Assembly: GCA_020741775.1 (NCBI GenBank)
Contig: DYYG01000052.1
Span: 1 to 34,221, forward strand
Direction of reading: 5' to 3'
Source of the DNA: Methylorubrum populi
GTDB lineage: Bacteria > Pseudomonadota > Alphaproteobacteria > Rhizobiales > Beijerinckiaceae
Length of the DNA stretch: 34,221 nucleotides
Shown here in pieces: positions 1 to 7,927 of this stretch (the stretch's first letter is position 1; each line of letters opens with the position of its first letter). A model generated the notes under the pieces. That model saw only the letters and a program-made list of their open reading frames with translations. It was not told where the DNA came from and did not search any database. The translations under genes and the position numbers were made by a program.

Positions 1-119
1 GCGAAGCGGGAAAGCCCGCCAAGGTCGCCATCGTCGCCACCGGCCGCCGCCTCGTCGTCCTCGCCAATGCCCTCGTCCGAGACGACAAAACCTTCGCCGA
101 AAGCGACGTGGCCAATTGA
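1..119 (+). CDS. IS110-type transposase, C-terminal end only (cut by window edge)
   Basis: The frame that is open from base 3 reads EAGKPAKVAIVATGRRLVVL and continues about 18 more residues to a TGA at 117-119. The Gly-Lys-Pro-Ala-Lys-Val stretch followed by a basic Arg-Arg-Leu and Leu-Ala-Asn-Ala-Leu is typical of the extreme C-terminus of IS110/IS116/IS902 transposases, just after the serine-containing Transposase_20 domain. Only about 38 residues are inside the window, so the catalytic DEDD domain, the left end of the element and whether the gene is intact cannot be judged. The family call is from pattern recognition of a short tail and could be wrong at subgroup level. Confidence 0.7.
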   Translation, partial: EAGKPAKVAIVATGRRLVVLANALVRDDKTFAESDVAN

Positions 120-134
120 CCCGCAATACAGTCG

Positions 135-224
135 CCGCTTGATCGAAGCGGTTCCCGGTCTCGGCCAGCCCGCGCGGCGGCGAAGCGAAGCCCGGATCCG
201 CCATCCCGGAGGGATCGAACGGAT
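135..224. repeat. Dispersed ~90-bp repeat, copy A
   Basis: This segment aligns along its length with 15840-15928. Both begin CCGCTTGAT, share AGCCCGCGCGG in the middle, and end in a 29-base block (196-224 here) that differs at only two positions between copies. The end block is an imperfect palindrome: ATCCG pairs with CGGAT and ATCCC with GGGAT, so its transcript could fold into a hairpin. It lies 15 bases after the transposase stop. It resembles REP-type intergenic repeats of alphaproteobacteria, but the family is not identified. Confidence 0.7.
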
Positions 225-480
225 CTGGTGTGAGATCCCGGTTTTGGCTGGCCGGCGACACGACGCCGTCCGGCTTTCATCCCTCGGCCCTGTTTTCAGG
301 TCGGCATGGCTGCCGCCCACCGGATGCACGGGTCGCCCGATCTCGCTCTCATCCAGCCGTTCGGCCGCTTTCGGCCGCCGCCGCCACGCTCTTCGAAGCT
401 TGGGCGTCAGACTTCCGAACTCTTTGATCGCAAAGGCACCTTAGCTCCGATGCCGGCCGCTTATGGCAGCGAGAAAGTGC

Positions 481-662
481 CGATGAGGAAATTTTAAAAG
501 GCCATTCAAAAAATTTTTGAACCATGATTACGTGAATGATGCACTGCAAATTGGCGTGTTTGATCGAAATTTTTTGTCGTTTCACGCGACTGCTTGATTG
601 AACTTTAGTGCCGACTTTGATTGGATCTGGCCTTAGAACAAAACCAAGTTGGGCAGGAAAAC
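481..662 (+). promoter_or_regulatory. AT-rich upstream region of the formate dehydrogenase operon
   Basis: The block is markedly AT-rich compared with its surroundings and immediately precedes fdsG. It holds a perfect 17-bp palindrome (505-521, TTCAAAAA / TTTTTGAA around a central A), an ATGAT direct repeat with 12-bp spacing (524-540), a GTCG/CGAC inverted repeat (576-590), and three TTGAT boxes at 560, 594 and 617. No textbook -35/-10 pair stands out; the TTGATT at 594-599 with TTGATT 17 bases further on is a weak possibility. A ribosome binding site, AGGAAA, lies at 655-660. The rest of the gap (225-480) shows no gene that I can support. Confidence 0.5.
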
Positions 663-1136
663 ATGGCAAGTCCCGAGCCTTGGAACGCCACGCGTGCCGC
701 TGGGATCGTCGCCGAGTTGAAGACTCTCGAAGGCGCGACTCTCCCTATATTGCATGCTCTGCAGGAGGCGTTCGGCTACGTCGACGCGGAAGCCGTACCG
801 ATGATCGCCGACGCGCTGAACCTCTCCCGCGCCGAGGTCCACGGCTGCCTGACCTTCTACCACGACTTCCGGCGCGAGCCGCCGGCGGGCCGGCACCACG
901 TCAAGCTGTGCCGGGCCGAGGCCTGTCAGGCGATGGGTTCCGACCGCCTGCACGGTGAGATCCTCTCCCGCATGGGCTGCGACTGGCACGGCACCAGCGC
1001 CGACGGCGTGACCGTCGAACCGGTCTACTGCCTTGGCCTTTGCGCCAACGGCCCGGCCGCCCTGGTCGATGACGAGCCCCTCGCCCGTCTGACGAGCGAA
1101 TCCCTCGACGCCGCCCTCAAGGAGGCCCGCGCGTGA
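663..1136 (+). CDS. fdsG: NAD-dependent formate dehydrogenase, gamma subunit (FdsG / Fdh2C)
   Basis: The 157-residue product is the small NuoE-like [2Fe-2S] subunit of a soluble, NAD-dependent molybdenum or tungsten formate dehydrogenase, passing electrons from the alpha subunit toward the FMN/NAD site. Four cysteines in the NuoE pattern are visible: C83-x4-C88 and C123-x3-C127 (YCLGLCANGP). The N-terminal half is a helical bundle like that of NuoE. ATG at 663 was chosen because AGGAAA sits three bases upstream; an upstream in-frame start at 621 has no comparable site and adds a non-conserved 14 residues. The stop overlaps the start of fdsB by four bases, so the two are probably translationally coupled. 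In M. extorquens this operon is called FDH2 (fdh2CBAD). Confidence 0.92.
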   Translation: MASPEPWNATRAAGIVAELKTLEGATLPILHALQEAFGYVDAEAVPMIADALNLSRAEVHGCLTFYHDFRREPPAGRHHVKLCRAEACQAMGSDRLHGEILSRMGCDWHGTSADGVTVEPVYCLGLCANGPAALVDDEPLARLTSESLDAALKEARA

Positions 1137-2692
1137 GCATCACCGTCTACGTCCCGCAGGATGCCGTCGCCCTGGGCCTCGGCGCCAACCGCGTCGCCCG
1201 CGCCATCTTCTCCGGCGCCGAGCGTCGTGGCCTGGACGTGCGCATCGTCCGCACCGGCACCCGCGGCCTGCTCTGGCTGGAGCCCATGGTCGAGGTGGCC
1301 ACGCCCGAGGGTCGCATCGCCTACGGCCCGGTGACCCCGGCCGATGTGGAGGGCTTGCTCGATGCCGGCCTGACCGAGGGCGGTGAGCACGCGCTCCGTC
1401 TCGGCGATCCCGAAAAGATTCCGTTCCTGGCCAAGCAGCACCGCATCACGTTCCATCGCTGCGGCGTGGTCGATCCGGTCTCGGTCGAGGATTACCGGGC
1501 CCATGGCGGCTATCGCGGCCTGGAAGCCGCGCTGAAGCTCGATGCCGAGGGCGTCGTCGCCCAGGTGCGTGATTCGGGGCTGCGCGGGCGCGGTGGCGCC
1601 GGCTTCCCGGCGGGCATCAAGTGGAACACGGTGATGCTGGCCAAGTCGGACCAGAAATACGTGGTCTGCAACGCCGACGAGGGCGATTCCGGCACCTTCG
1701 CTGACCGGATCATGATGGAGGGTGATCCCTTCAACCTGATCGAGGGCATGACCATCGCCGCCGTCGCGACGGGGGCCACGCGCGGCTACATCTATTGCCG
1801 CTCCGAATATCCGCAGAGCTTCAAGACCCTGCGCGACGCCATCGCCAACGGCGTCAAGGCGGGCGTGCTCGGCGACAACATCCTGGGCTCGGGCAAGAGC
1901 TTCCACCTAGAAGTGCGGCTCGGCGCCGGCGCCTATATCTGCGGTGAGGAGACCTCGCTGCTGGAGAGCCTCGAGGGCAAGCGCGGCATCGTCCGGGCCA
2001 AGCCGCCGATCCCGGCGCTGAAGGGCTTCCTCGGCAAGCCGACGCTGGTCAACAATGTGATGACCTTCACGGCGGTGCCGTGGATCATGGAGCACGGCGC
2101 CAAGGCCTATGCCGAGTACGGCATGGGCCGCTCCCTCGGCACCCTGCCGATCCAGCTCGCCGGCAACATCAAGCATGGCGGCCTGATCGAGTACGCCTTC
2201 GGCATCACCATCCGCCAGGTCATCGACGAGTTCGGCGGCGGCACGGCCTCGGGCCGGCCGGTGCGGGCGGTGCAGGTCGGCGGTCCGCTCGGGGCCTACT
2301 TCCCCGACGACCTGCTCGACACGCCGCTCGATTACGAGGCGATGGCGGCCAAGAAGGGTCTCGTCGGCCATGGCGGCATCGTGGTGTTCGACGACACCGT
2401 GGACATGGCGAAGCAGGCCCGCTTCGCCTTCGAGTTCTGCGCCACCGAATCCTGCGGCAAGTGCACCCCCTGCCGCATCGGCGCCACCCGCGGCGTCGAG
2501 ACCATGGACAAGGTGATCTCCGGCATTCGCCCGGAGGCCAATCTCAAGCTGGTCGAGGATCTCTGCGAGATCATGACCGACGGTTCGCTCTGCGCCATGG
2601 GCGGCCTGACGCCGATGCCCGTGATGAGCGCCATCACCCATTTCCCCGATGACTTCCGGCGCGCGGGCGATCTGCCCGTCGCGGCCGAGTGA
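1133..2692 (+). CDS. fdsB: NAD-dependent formate dehydrogenase, beta subunit (FdsB / Fdh2B)
   Basis: The 519-residue product is the NuoF-like flavoprotein that reduces NAD+ with electrons from formate. The FMN-binding glycine-rich loop GRGGAGFPAG lies near residues 149-160, the second nucleotide motif GAGAYICGEETSLL near 264-277, and a [4Fe-4S] site is C441-x2-C444-x2-C447-x39-C487. Roughly the first 100 residues are an extension without cysteines, so this NuoE-like/thioredoxin-like part cannot carry its own [2Fe-2S] cluster. The GTG start at 1133 overlaps the fdsG stop. The TGA at 2690-2692 lies within the fdsA ribosome binding site region, GAGGAGG at 2691-2697. Confidence 0.95.
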   Translation: MSITVYVPQDAVALGLGANRVARAIFSGAERRGLDVRIVRTGTRGLLWLEPMVEVATPEGRIAYGPVTPADVEGLLDAGLTEGGEHALRLGDPEKIPFLAKQHRITFHRCGVVDPVSVEDYRAHGGYRGLEAALKLDAEGVVAQVRDSGLRGRGGAGFPAGIKWNTVMLAKSDQKYVVCNADEGDSGTFADRIMMEGDPFNLIEGMTIAAVATGATRGYIYCRSEYPQSFKTLRDAIANGVKAGVLGDNILGSGKSFHLEVRLGAGAYICGEETSLLESLEGKRGIVRAKPPIPALKGFLGKPTLVNNVMTFTAVPWIMEHGAKAYAEYGMGRSLGTLPIQLAGNIKHGGLIEYAFGITIRQVIDEFGGGTASGRPVRAVQVGGPLGAYFPDDLLDTPLDYEAMAAKKGLVGHGGIVVFDDTVDMAKQARFAFEFCATESCGKCTPCRIGATRGVETMDKVISGIRPEANLKLVEDLCEIMTDGSLCAMGGLTPMPVMSAITHFPDDFRRAGDLPVAAE

Positions 2693-2703
2693 GGAGGCAG
2701 CCG

Positions 2704-5556
2704 ATGACCCTCATCAAGGAAATCGACTACGGCACCCCGATCCGGCTCAATGAGCAGACGGTGACGCTGACCATCGACGGCGAGAGCGTGACGGTGCCCG
2801 CCGGCACCTCGGTCATGGCCGCCGCCATGCATATGGGCACTCAGATCCCGAAGCTCTGCGCCACGGATTCGCTGGAGCCGTTCGGCTCCTGCCGCATGTG
2901 CCTCGTGGAGATCGAGGGACGGCGCGGCACGCCCGCCTCCTGCACCACCCCGGCCGAGAACGGCATGGTCGTGCACACGCAGTCGGACAAGCTGCACCGC
3001 CTGCGCAAGGGCGTGATGGAGCTCTACATCTCCGACCACCCGCTCGACTGCCTGACCTGCGCCGCCAACGGTGATTGCGAGCTGCAGGACACGGCAGGCC
3101 AAGTCGGCCTGCGCGACGTGCGCTACGGCTATGAGGGCGACAACCACGTCAAGCCGTCCTCCGACCGTTACCTGCCCAAGGACGAGTCGAACCCCTACTT
3201 CACCTACGATCCGTCGAAGTGCATCGTCTGCAATCGCTGCGTCCGCGCCTGCGAGGAGACGCAGGGCACCTTCGCGCTCACCATTGCCGGCCGAGGCTTC
3301 GACAGCCGCGTGGCGGCGGGTCCGACCAACTTCATGCAGTCGGAATGCGTGTCCTGCGGCGCCTGCGTCCAGGCCTGCCCGACCGCGACCCTGCAGGAGA
3401 AGACGGTCCACGAATTCGGCCAGCCCGAGCATTCCGAGGTGACGACCTGCGCCTATTGCGGCGTCGGCTGCGCCTTCAAGGCCGAGATGCAGGGTGACCG
3501 CATCATCCGCATGGTGCCGTACAAGGGTGGCAAGGCCAACGAGGGCCATTCCTGCGTCAAGGGTCGCTTCGCCTACGGCTACGCCACCCACAAGGACCGC
3601 ATCACCAAGCCGATGATCCGCGAGAAGATCACGGATCCGTGGCGCGAGGTCTCCTGGGAAGAGGCGATCAACCACGCCGCGTCCGAGTTCAAGCGGATCC
3701 AGGCCAAGTACGGCAAGGATTCGGTCGGCGGCATCACCTCGTCCCGCTGCACCAACGAGGAAGCCTACCTCGTCCAGAAGCTGGTGCGCGCCGCCTTCGG
3801 CAACAACAACGTCGATACCTGCGCCCGCGTCTGCCACTCGCCGACCGGCTACGGCCTGATGTCCACGCTCGGCACCTCCGCCGGCACCCAGGACTTCAAG
3901 TCGGTCGAGGAATCCGACGTGATCCTCGTCATCGGCGCCAACCCGACCGACGGTCACCCGGTCTTCGGTTCGCGCATGAAGAAGCGGCTCCGTGAAGGCG
4001 CCCGCCTCATCGTCGCCGATCCGCGCAAGATCGATCTGGTGAAGTCGCCCCACATCAAGGCCGACCATCACCTGCCGCTCAAGCCGGGCTCCAACGTCGC
4101 CTTCATCAACGCCTTCGCCCACGTCATCGTCACCGAGGGCCTGATCGCCGAGGACTATGTCCGCGAACGCTGCGACCTCGCCGAGTTCGAGTCCTGGGCC
4201 CGGTTCATCGCCGAAGAGCGCAACTCGCCGGAAGCGGCTGAAGCCATCACCGGCGTCGATCCGCAGGAGCTCCGCAAGGCGGCCCGCCTCTACGCCACCG
4301 GCGGCAACGCGGCGATCTATTACGGCCTCGGCGTCACCGAGCACAGCCAGGGCTCGACCATGGTGATGGGCATGGCCAACATCGCCATGGCCACCGGCAA
4401 CATCGGCAAGGTCGGTGCCGGCGTGAACCCGCTGCGCGGTCAGAACAACGTGCAGGGCTCCTGCGACATGGGCTCGTTCCCGCACGAGCTGACCGGCTAC
4501 CGCCACGTCTCGGACGACGCCACCCGCGAGAGCTTCGAGGCGATCTGGGGGGCCAAGCTCGACAACGCGCCGGGCCTGCGCATCACCAACATGCTGGACG
4601 AGGCCGTCAGCGGCACGTTCAAGGGCATGTACATCCAGGGTGAGGACATCGCGCAGTCCGACCCCGACACGCATCACGTCACCTCCGGGCTGAAGGCCAT
4701 GGAGTGCATCGTGATCCAGGACATCTTCCTGAACGAGACGGCGAAGTACGCCCACGTCTTCCTGCCGGGCGCCTCGTTCCTGGAGAAGGACGGCACGTTC
4801 ACCAATGCCGAGCGGCGCATCAGCCGCGTGCGCAAGGTGATGGCCCCGCTCGGTGGCTACGGCGATTGGGAGGGCACGATCCTGCTCGCCAAGGCGCTCG
4901 GCTACGAGATGGACTACAGCCACCCGTCCGAGATCATGGACGAGATCGCCCGCCTCACCCCGAGCTTCACCGGCGTTTCCTACCAGAAGCTGGAGGAACT
5001 CGGCTCGATCCAGTGGCCGTGCAACGAGAAGGCGCCGCTCGGCACCCCGATGATGCACGTCGACCGGTTCGTGCGCGGCAAGGGCCGCTTCATGATCACC
5101 GAGTACGTCGCGACCGACGAGCGGACCACGGGCAAGTTCCCGCTGATCCTCACCACCGGCCGCATCCTGTCCCAGTACAATGTCGGCGCGCAGACCCGGC
5201 GCACTGAGAATTCCCGCTGGCACGAGGAGGACGTGCTGGAGATCCACCCCTTCGACGCGGAGATGCGCGGCATCGTCGATGGCGATCTCGTCTCGCTGGA
5301 GAGCCGATCGGGCGACATCGCGCTGAAGGCCAAGGTGACGGAGCGGATGCAGCCGGGCATCGTCTACACCACCTTCCACCACGCCAAGACCGGCGCCAAC
5401 GTCATCACCACCGACTATTCGGACTGGGCCACCAACTGCCCCGAATACAAGGTGACGGCGGTGCAGGTGCGGCGCACGAACCGGCCCTCCGATTGGCAGG
5501 CCAAGTTCTACGAGGAAGACTTCTCGCTCACCCGCATCGCGGAAGCTGCGGAGTAA
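2704..5556 (+). CDS. fdsA: NAD-dependent formate dehydrogenase, catalytic alpha subunit (FdsA / Fdh2A)
   Basis: The 950-residue catalytic subunit oxidises formate to CO2 at a bis-MGD molybdenum (or tungsten) centre. In order it has an N-terminal plant-type [2Fe-2S] domain (C52, C63, C66, C80), a NuoG-type His/Cys cluster (DHPLDCLTCAANGDCELQ), two ferredoxin-like [4Fe-4S] sites (CIVCNRCVRAC and CVSCGACVQAC), the molybdopterin domain's own [4Fe-4S] site (CAYCGVGC...SCVKG), and the MGD-binding and C-terminal molydopterin-dinucleotide domains. The active-site ligand is cysteine 377 in CARVCHSP, where some formate dehydrogenases have selenocysteine; no in-frame TGA is used. ATG 2704 is preceded by GAGGAGG; the in-frame GTG at 2689 would overlap that site. 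The sulfurtransferase FdhD needed to activate such enzymes is not encoded in this window. Confidence 0.96.
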   Translation: MTLIKEIDYGTPIRLNEQTVTLTIDGESVTVPAGTSVMAAAMHMGTQIPKLCATDSLEPFGSCRMCLVEIEGRRGTPASCTTPAENGMVVHTQSDKLHRLRKGVMELYISDHPLDCLTCAANGDCELQDTAGQVGLRDVRYGYEGDNHVKPSSDRYLPKDESNPYFTYDPSKCIVCNRCVRACEETQGTFALTIAGRGFDSRVAAGPTNFMQSECVSCGACVQACPTATLQEKTVHEFGQPEHSEVTTCAYCGVGCAFKAEMQGDRIIRMVPYKGGKANEGHSCVKGRFAYGYATHKDRITKPMIREKITDPWREVSWEEAINHAASEFKRIQAKYGKDSVGGITSSRCTNEEAYLVQKLVRAAFGNNNVDTCARVCHSPTGYGLMSTLGTSAGTQDFKSVEESDVILVIGANPTDGHPVFGSRMKKRLREGARLIVADPRKIDLVKSPHIKADHHLPLKPGSNVAFINAFAHVIVTEGLIAEDYVRERCDLAEFESWARFIAEERNSPEAAEAITGVDPQELRKAARLYATGGNAAIYYGLGVTEHSQGSTMVMGMANIAMATGNIGKVGAGVNPLRGQNNVQGSCDMGSFPHELTGYRHVSDDATRESFEAIWGAKLDNAPGLRITNMLDEAVSGTFKGMYIQGEDIAQSDPDTHHVTSGLKAMECIVIQDIFLNETAKYAHVFLPGASFLEKDGTFTNAERRISRVRKVMAPLGGYGDWEGTILLAKALGYEMDYSHPSEIMDEIARLTPSFTGVSYQKLEELGSIQWPCNEKAPLGTPMMHVDRFVRGKGRFMITEYVATDERTTGKFPLILTTGRILSQYNVGAQTRRTENSRWHEEDVLEIHPFDAEMRGIVDGDLVSLESRSGDIALKAKVTERMQPGIVYTTFHHAKTGANVITTDYSDWATNCPEYKVTAVQVRRTNRPSDWQAKFYEEDFSLTRIAEAAE

Positions 5557-5564
5557 GTCTCAAA

Positions 5565-5592
5565 GGCCGGGCGGGCTTCGGCCCGCCCGGCC
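5565..5592 (+). promoter_or_regulatory. Perfect 12-bp hairpin with TTCG loop between fdsA and fdsD
   Basis: GGCCGGGCGGGC (5565-5576), loop TTCG (5577-5580) and the exact complement (5581-5592) form an unusually stable stem with a UUCG tetraloop, eight bases after the fdsA stop. It is followed by CGTTGATC, not a T run, so it is not a classic intrinsic terminator. It could block 3' exonucleases and stabilise the fdsGBA message, cause partial termination, or set the lower level of fdsD. Confidence 0.75.
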
Positions 5593-5697
5593 CGTTGATC
5601 CGGCGCGACCCGACGGCTGCCTCCGTCATCGCGGGGCGAAGCCGAGGCGCTGCATCGGCAAGGTACCGAGTTCAGAACAGACAGGCCCGAGCAGGCG

Positions 5698-5988
5698 ATG
5701 AGCGCAACGAATCCGAACGACAAGCTGGTGCGGATGGCCAACCAGATCGCGCTGTTCTTCCGGTCTTACCCGGAGGACGAGGCGGTGGCGGGCATCCACA
5801 AGCACATCGTGGCCTTCTGGACTCCGAAGATGCGTCGCGATCTCGAAGCCTATGCCGGGGAGGTCGGCGATCGGCTCGATGCGCTGGTGCACAAGGCGTT
5901 GGAGGGCGAGCCCACGGCCGACAGCCCGGTCCGCCCGGCGACCCGCGACCCGCAACTCGCGGGCGAGGGCGCCAGCGACGCAGGTTGA
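5698..5988 (+). CDS. fdsD: Formate dehydrogenase, delta subunit (FdsD / Fdh2D)
   Basis: The 96-residue product matches the small FdsD-type delta subunit: MANQIALFFRSYPEDEAVAG followed by a helix with HIVAFWTPKMRRDL. The family is thought to help cofactor insertion or stability of FdsA rather than electron transfer. The C-terminal 25 residues are Pro/Thr/Ala-rich and probably disordered. It lies 141 bases after fdsA, separated by a strong hairpin. A weak AGG precedes the ATG. In Rhodobacter-type operons fdsC (an FdhD sulfurtransferase) sits between fdsA and fdsD; here that place holds no gene. Confidence 0.88.
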   Translation: MSATNPNDKLVRMANQIALFFRSYPEDEAVAGIHKHIVAFWTPKMRRDLEAYAGEVGDRLDALVHKALEGEPTADSPVRPATRDPQLAGEGASDAG

Positions 5989-6167
5989 GTGCCCGCGCTG
6001 CCGAAGCGGGGTGCGATGCGCGGCGCCAAAACCGGAACTCTATTACATAAATGAGCCGATATAACCGCCCTGACGGTGGTAGCGCGGTAGGCAGCTCTGC
6101 AGCATAGGTTTATCACCTCGCCGACGGACGGCCCGATAACAGGGCCGCCGATGGTCGGGAGAGGTTG

Positions 6168-7835
6168 ATGAGCCTAAGCAATGTGAGCACAGGGCGCGAT
6201 TTCGCGCCCGTGCCAGGATTTCTCTCGCGCGAAAGAACCGTCGCGGCGCCCGGCTTCAATCGCTGGCTCGTGCCGCCGGCGGCGCTCGCCATCCATCTCT
6301 GTATCGGGATGGCCTACGGCCTGTCGGTGTTCTGGCTGCCGCTGTCGCGCGCCCTCAGCGTCGGGGCCGCGGCGCCGGCCAGCTGCCCGGAGATGAGCCT
6401 CGTCTCGGCCCTGTTCACCACGAGCTGTGACTGGCGGGTCAGCGACCTCGTCATCGTCTTCTCGATCGGCATCGTCATGCTCGGGATCTCCGCCGCCCTG
6501 TTCGGCGGTTGGCTCGAGCGGGCCGGACCGCGCAAGGCAGGGCTCGTCGCCGCCCTGTGCTGGGGTGGCGGCTTCCTGATCGGTGCCCTCGGCGTCTTCG
6601 TGCACCAGCTCTGGCTGATCTGGCTCGGCATGGGCCTGATCGGCGGGATCGGGCTCGGCCTCGGCTACATCTCCCCCGTCTCGACCCTGATCAAATGGTT
6701 CCCGGATCGGCGCGGCATGGCCACCGGCATGGCGATCATGGGCTTTGGCGGCGGTGCCATGATCGGCTCCCCGCTCGCCGACACCCTGATCAAGACCTTC
6801 CGCACCGCAGATACCGCCGGGGTGTGGCAGGCGCTCGCCGTGATGGGCGCCGGGTATCTCGTCTTCATGATCAGCGGCGCCCTGGGCTACCGCGTGCCGC
6901 CGGCGGGGTGGCAGCCGGAGGGCTGGACGCCGCCCGCGGCCAAGAACGCGATGATCGCCTCGGGCCACGTTCATCTCGACCAAGCGCACAAAACTCCGCA
7001 ATTCTGGCTGCTGTGGCTGGTGCTCTGCCTCAACGTCTCCGCCGGCATCGGCGTGCTGGCGCTGGCTTCGCCCATGCTGCAGGAAATCTTCGGCGGCCAG
7101 CTGATCGGCCAGCCGGGCCTGTCCTTCGGTCAGCTCGATGCGGCGCAGAAGGGTCAGGTCGCGGCAATCGCCGCCGGCTTCGTCGGCCTGCTCTCTCTGT
7201 TCAACATCCTCGGCCGCTTCTTCTGGGCCTCGATGTCAGACCGGATCGGCCGCAAGACGACCTACGTGATCTTCTTCGGCGTCGGGCTGCTGCTCTACGC
7301 CGCCGCGCCCTGGGCCGCCGGTCTCGGTTCGACGGCCCTGTTCGTCGGAATCTTCTGCGTCATCCTGTCGATGTATGGCGGCGGCTTCGCCACCATCCCG
7401 GCTTATCTGGCCGACATCTTCGGCACTCAGTTCGTCGGCGCGATCCATGGCCGCCTGCTCACCGCGTGGTCGACGGCGGGGGTGGTCGGTCCCCTGGTCG
7501 TCACCGCGATCCGCCAGCATCAGGTCGATGCCGGTGTTCAGGGCATCGATCTCTACGCCCGCACGATGTACGTGCTCGCCGGTTTCCTTGCGGCGGGCTT
7601 CCTCTGCAACCTTCTGGTCCGGCCGCTCGCCCGCCATTGGTTCATGGATGAAGCTGGGGCCAAGGGCGTCGGCGGCGCGCCGGAGGCGGCCAGCGCTGCC
7701 CTGCGCGGCGGCAGCCAGGGCATCGGCCGAGGCGGCTTCAGCCTCGCTGCCCTGCTGGCTTGGGCGGTCGTCGGCGTCCCGATCCTGTGGGGGATCTGGA
7801 TCACTTTCGCCAAGGCGCTGATCCTGTTCCGGTAA
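6168..7835 (+). CDS. Oxalate/formate antiporter-family (OFA) MFS transporter
   Basis: The 555-residue protein is a major facilitator of the oxalate:formate antiporter family: an N-terminal helix with IHLCIGMAYGLSVFWLPLSR, the glycine-rich GMGLIGGIGLGLGYISPVST motif, KWFPDRRGMATG after helix 4, and RFFWASMSDRIGRK between the halves. It is longer than classic OxlT (about 420 residues) because of a two-cysteine insertion between helices 1 and 2 (SCPEMSLVSALFTTSC) and an extra C-terminal membrane helix with GVPILWGIWITF. Likely substrates are oxalate, formate or a related acid; this is inferred from family and from the formate dehydrogenase next door. ATG 6168 follows GGGAGAGG; TTG 6165 is less likely. 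The 179-base gap before it has a short CGGCCC/GGGCCG hairpin at 6129-6147 and a possible TATAAC at 6060, without a convincing -35. Confidence 0.85.
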   Translation: MSLSNVSTGRDFAPVPGFLSRERTVAAPGFNRWLVPPAALAIHLCIGMAYGLSVFWLPLSRALSVGAAAPASCPEMSLVSALFTTSCDWRVSDLVIVFSIGIVMLGISAALFGGWLERAGPRKAGLVAALCWGGGFLIGALGVFVHQLWLIWLGMGLIGGIGLGLGYISPVSTLIKWFPDRRGMATGMAIMGFGGGAMIGSPLADTLIKTFRTADTAGVWQALAVMGAGYLVFMISGALGYRVPPAGWQPEGWTPPAAKNAMIASGHVHLDQAHKTPQFWLLWLVLCLNVSAGIGVLALASPMLQEIFGGQLIGQPGLSFGQLDAAQKGQVAAIAAGFVGLLSLFNILGRFFWASMSDRIGRKTTYVIFFGVGLLLYAAAPWAAGLGSTALFVGIFCVILSMYGGGFATIPAYLADIFGTQFVGAIHGRLLTAWSTAGVVGPLVVTAIRQHQVDAGVQGIDLYARTMYVLAGFLAAGFLCNLLVRPLARHWFMDEAGAKGVGGAPEAASAALRGGSQGIGRGGFSLAALLAWAVVGVPILWGIWITFAKALILFR

Positions 7836-7927
7836 GGCATTGCCCGTCGCCGGGCTCCGGTTCTTGAGCACACCGGCCCGGCGGCCTACCAACGGACCGC
7901 CCGCATGTCGCGGGCGGGACCGAGACC

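Noticed and set aside
67..497. Short overlapping open frames after the transposase stop
   Set aside because: No ribosome binding site, no recognisable domain, and they run through the dispersed repeat.
2332..5382. Long open frame on the minus strand across fdsB and fdsA
   Set aside because: It mirrors the real genes in GC-rich DNA, its product is a His/Asp/Arg/Gly-rich mix with no motif, and the plus-strand frames carry complete, known cofactor motifs.
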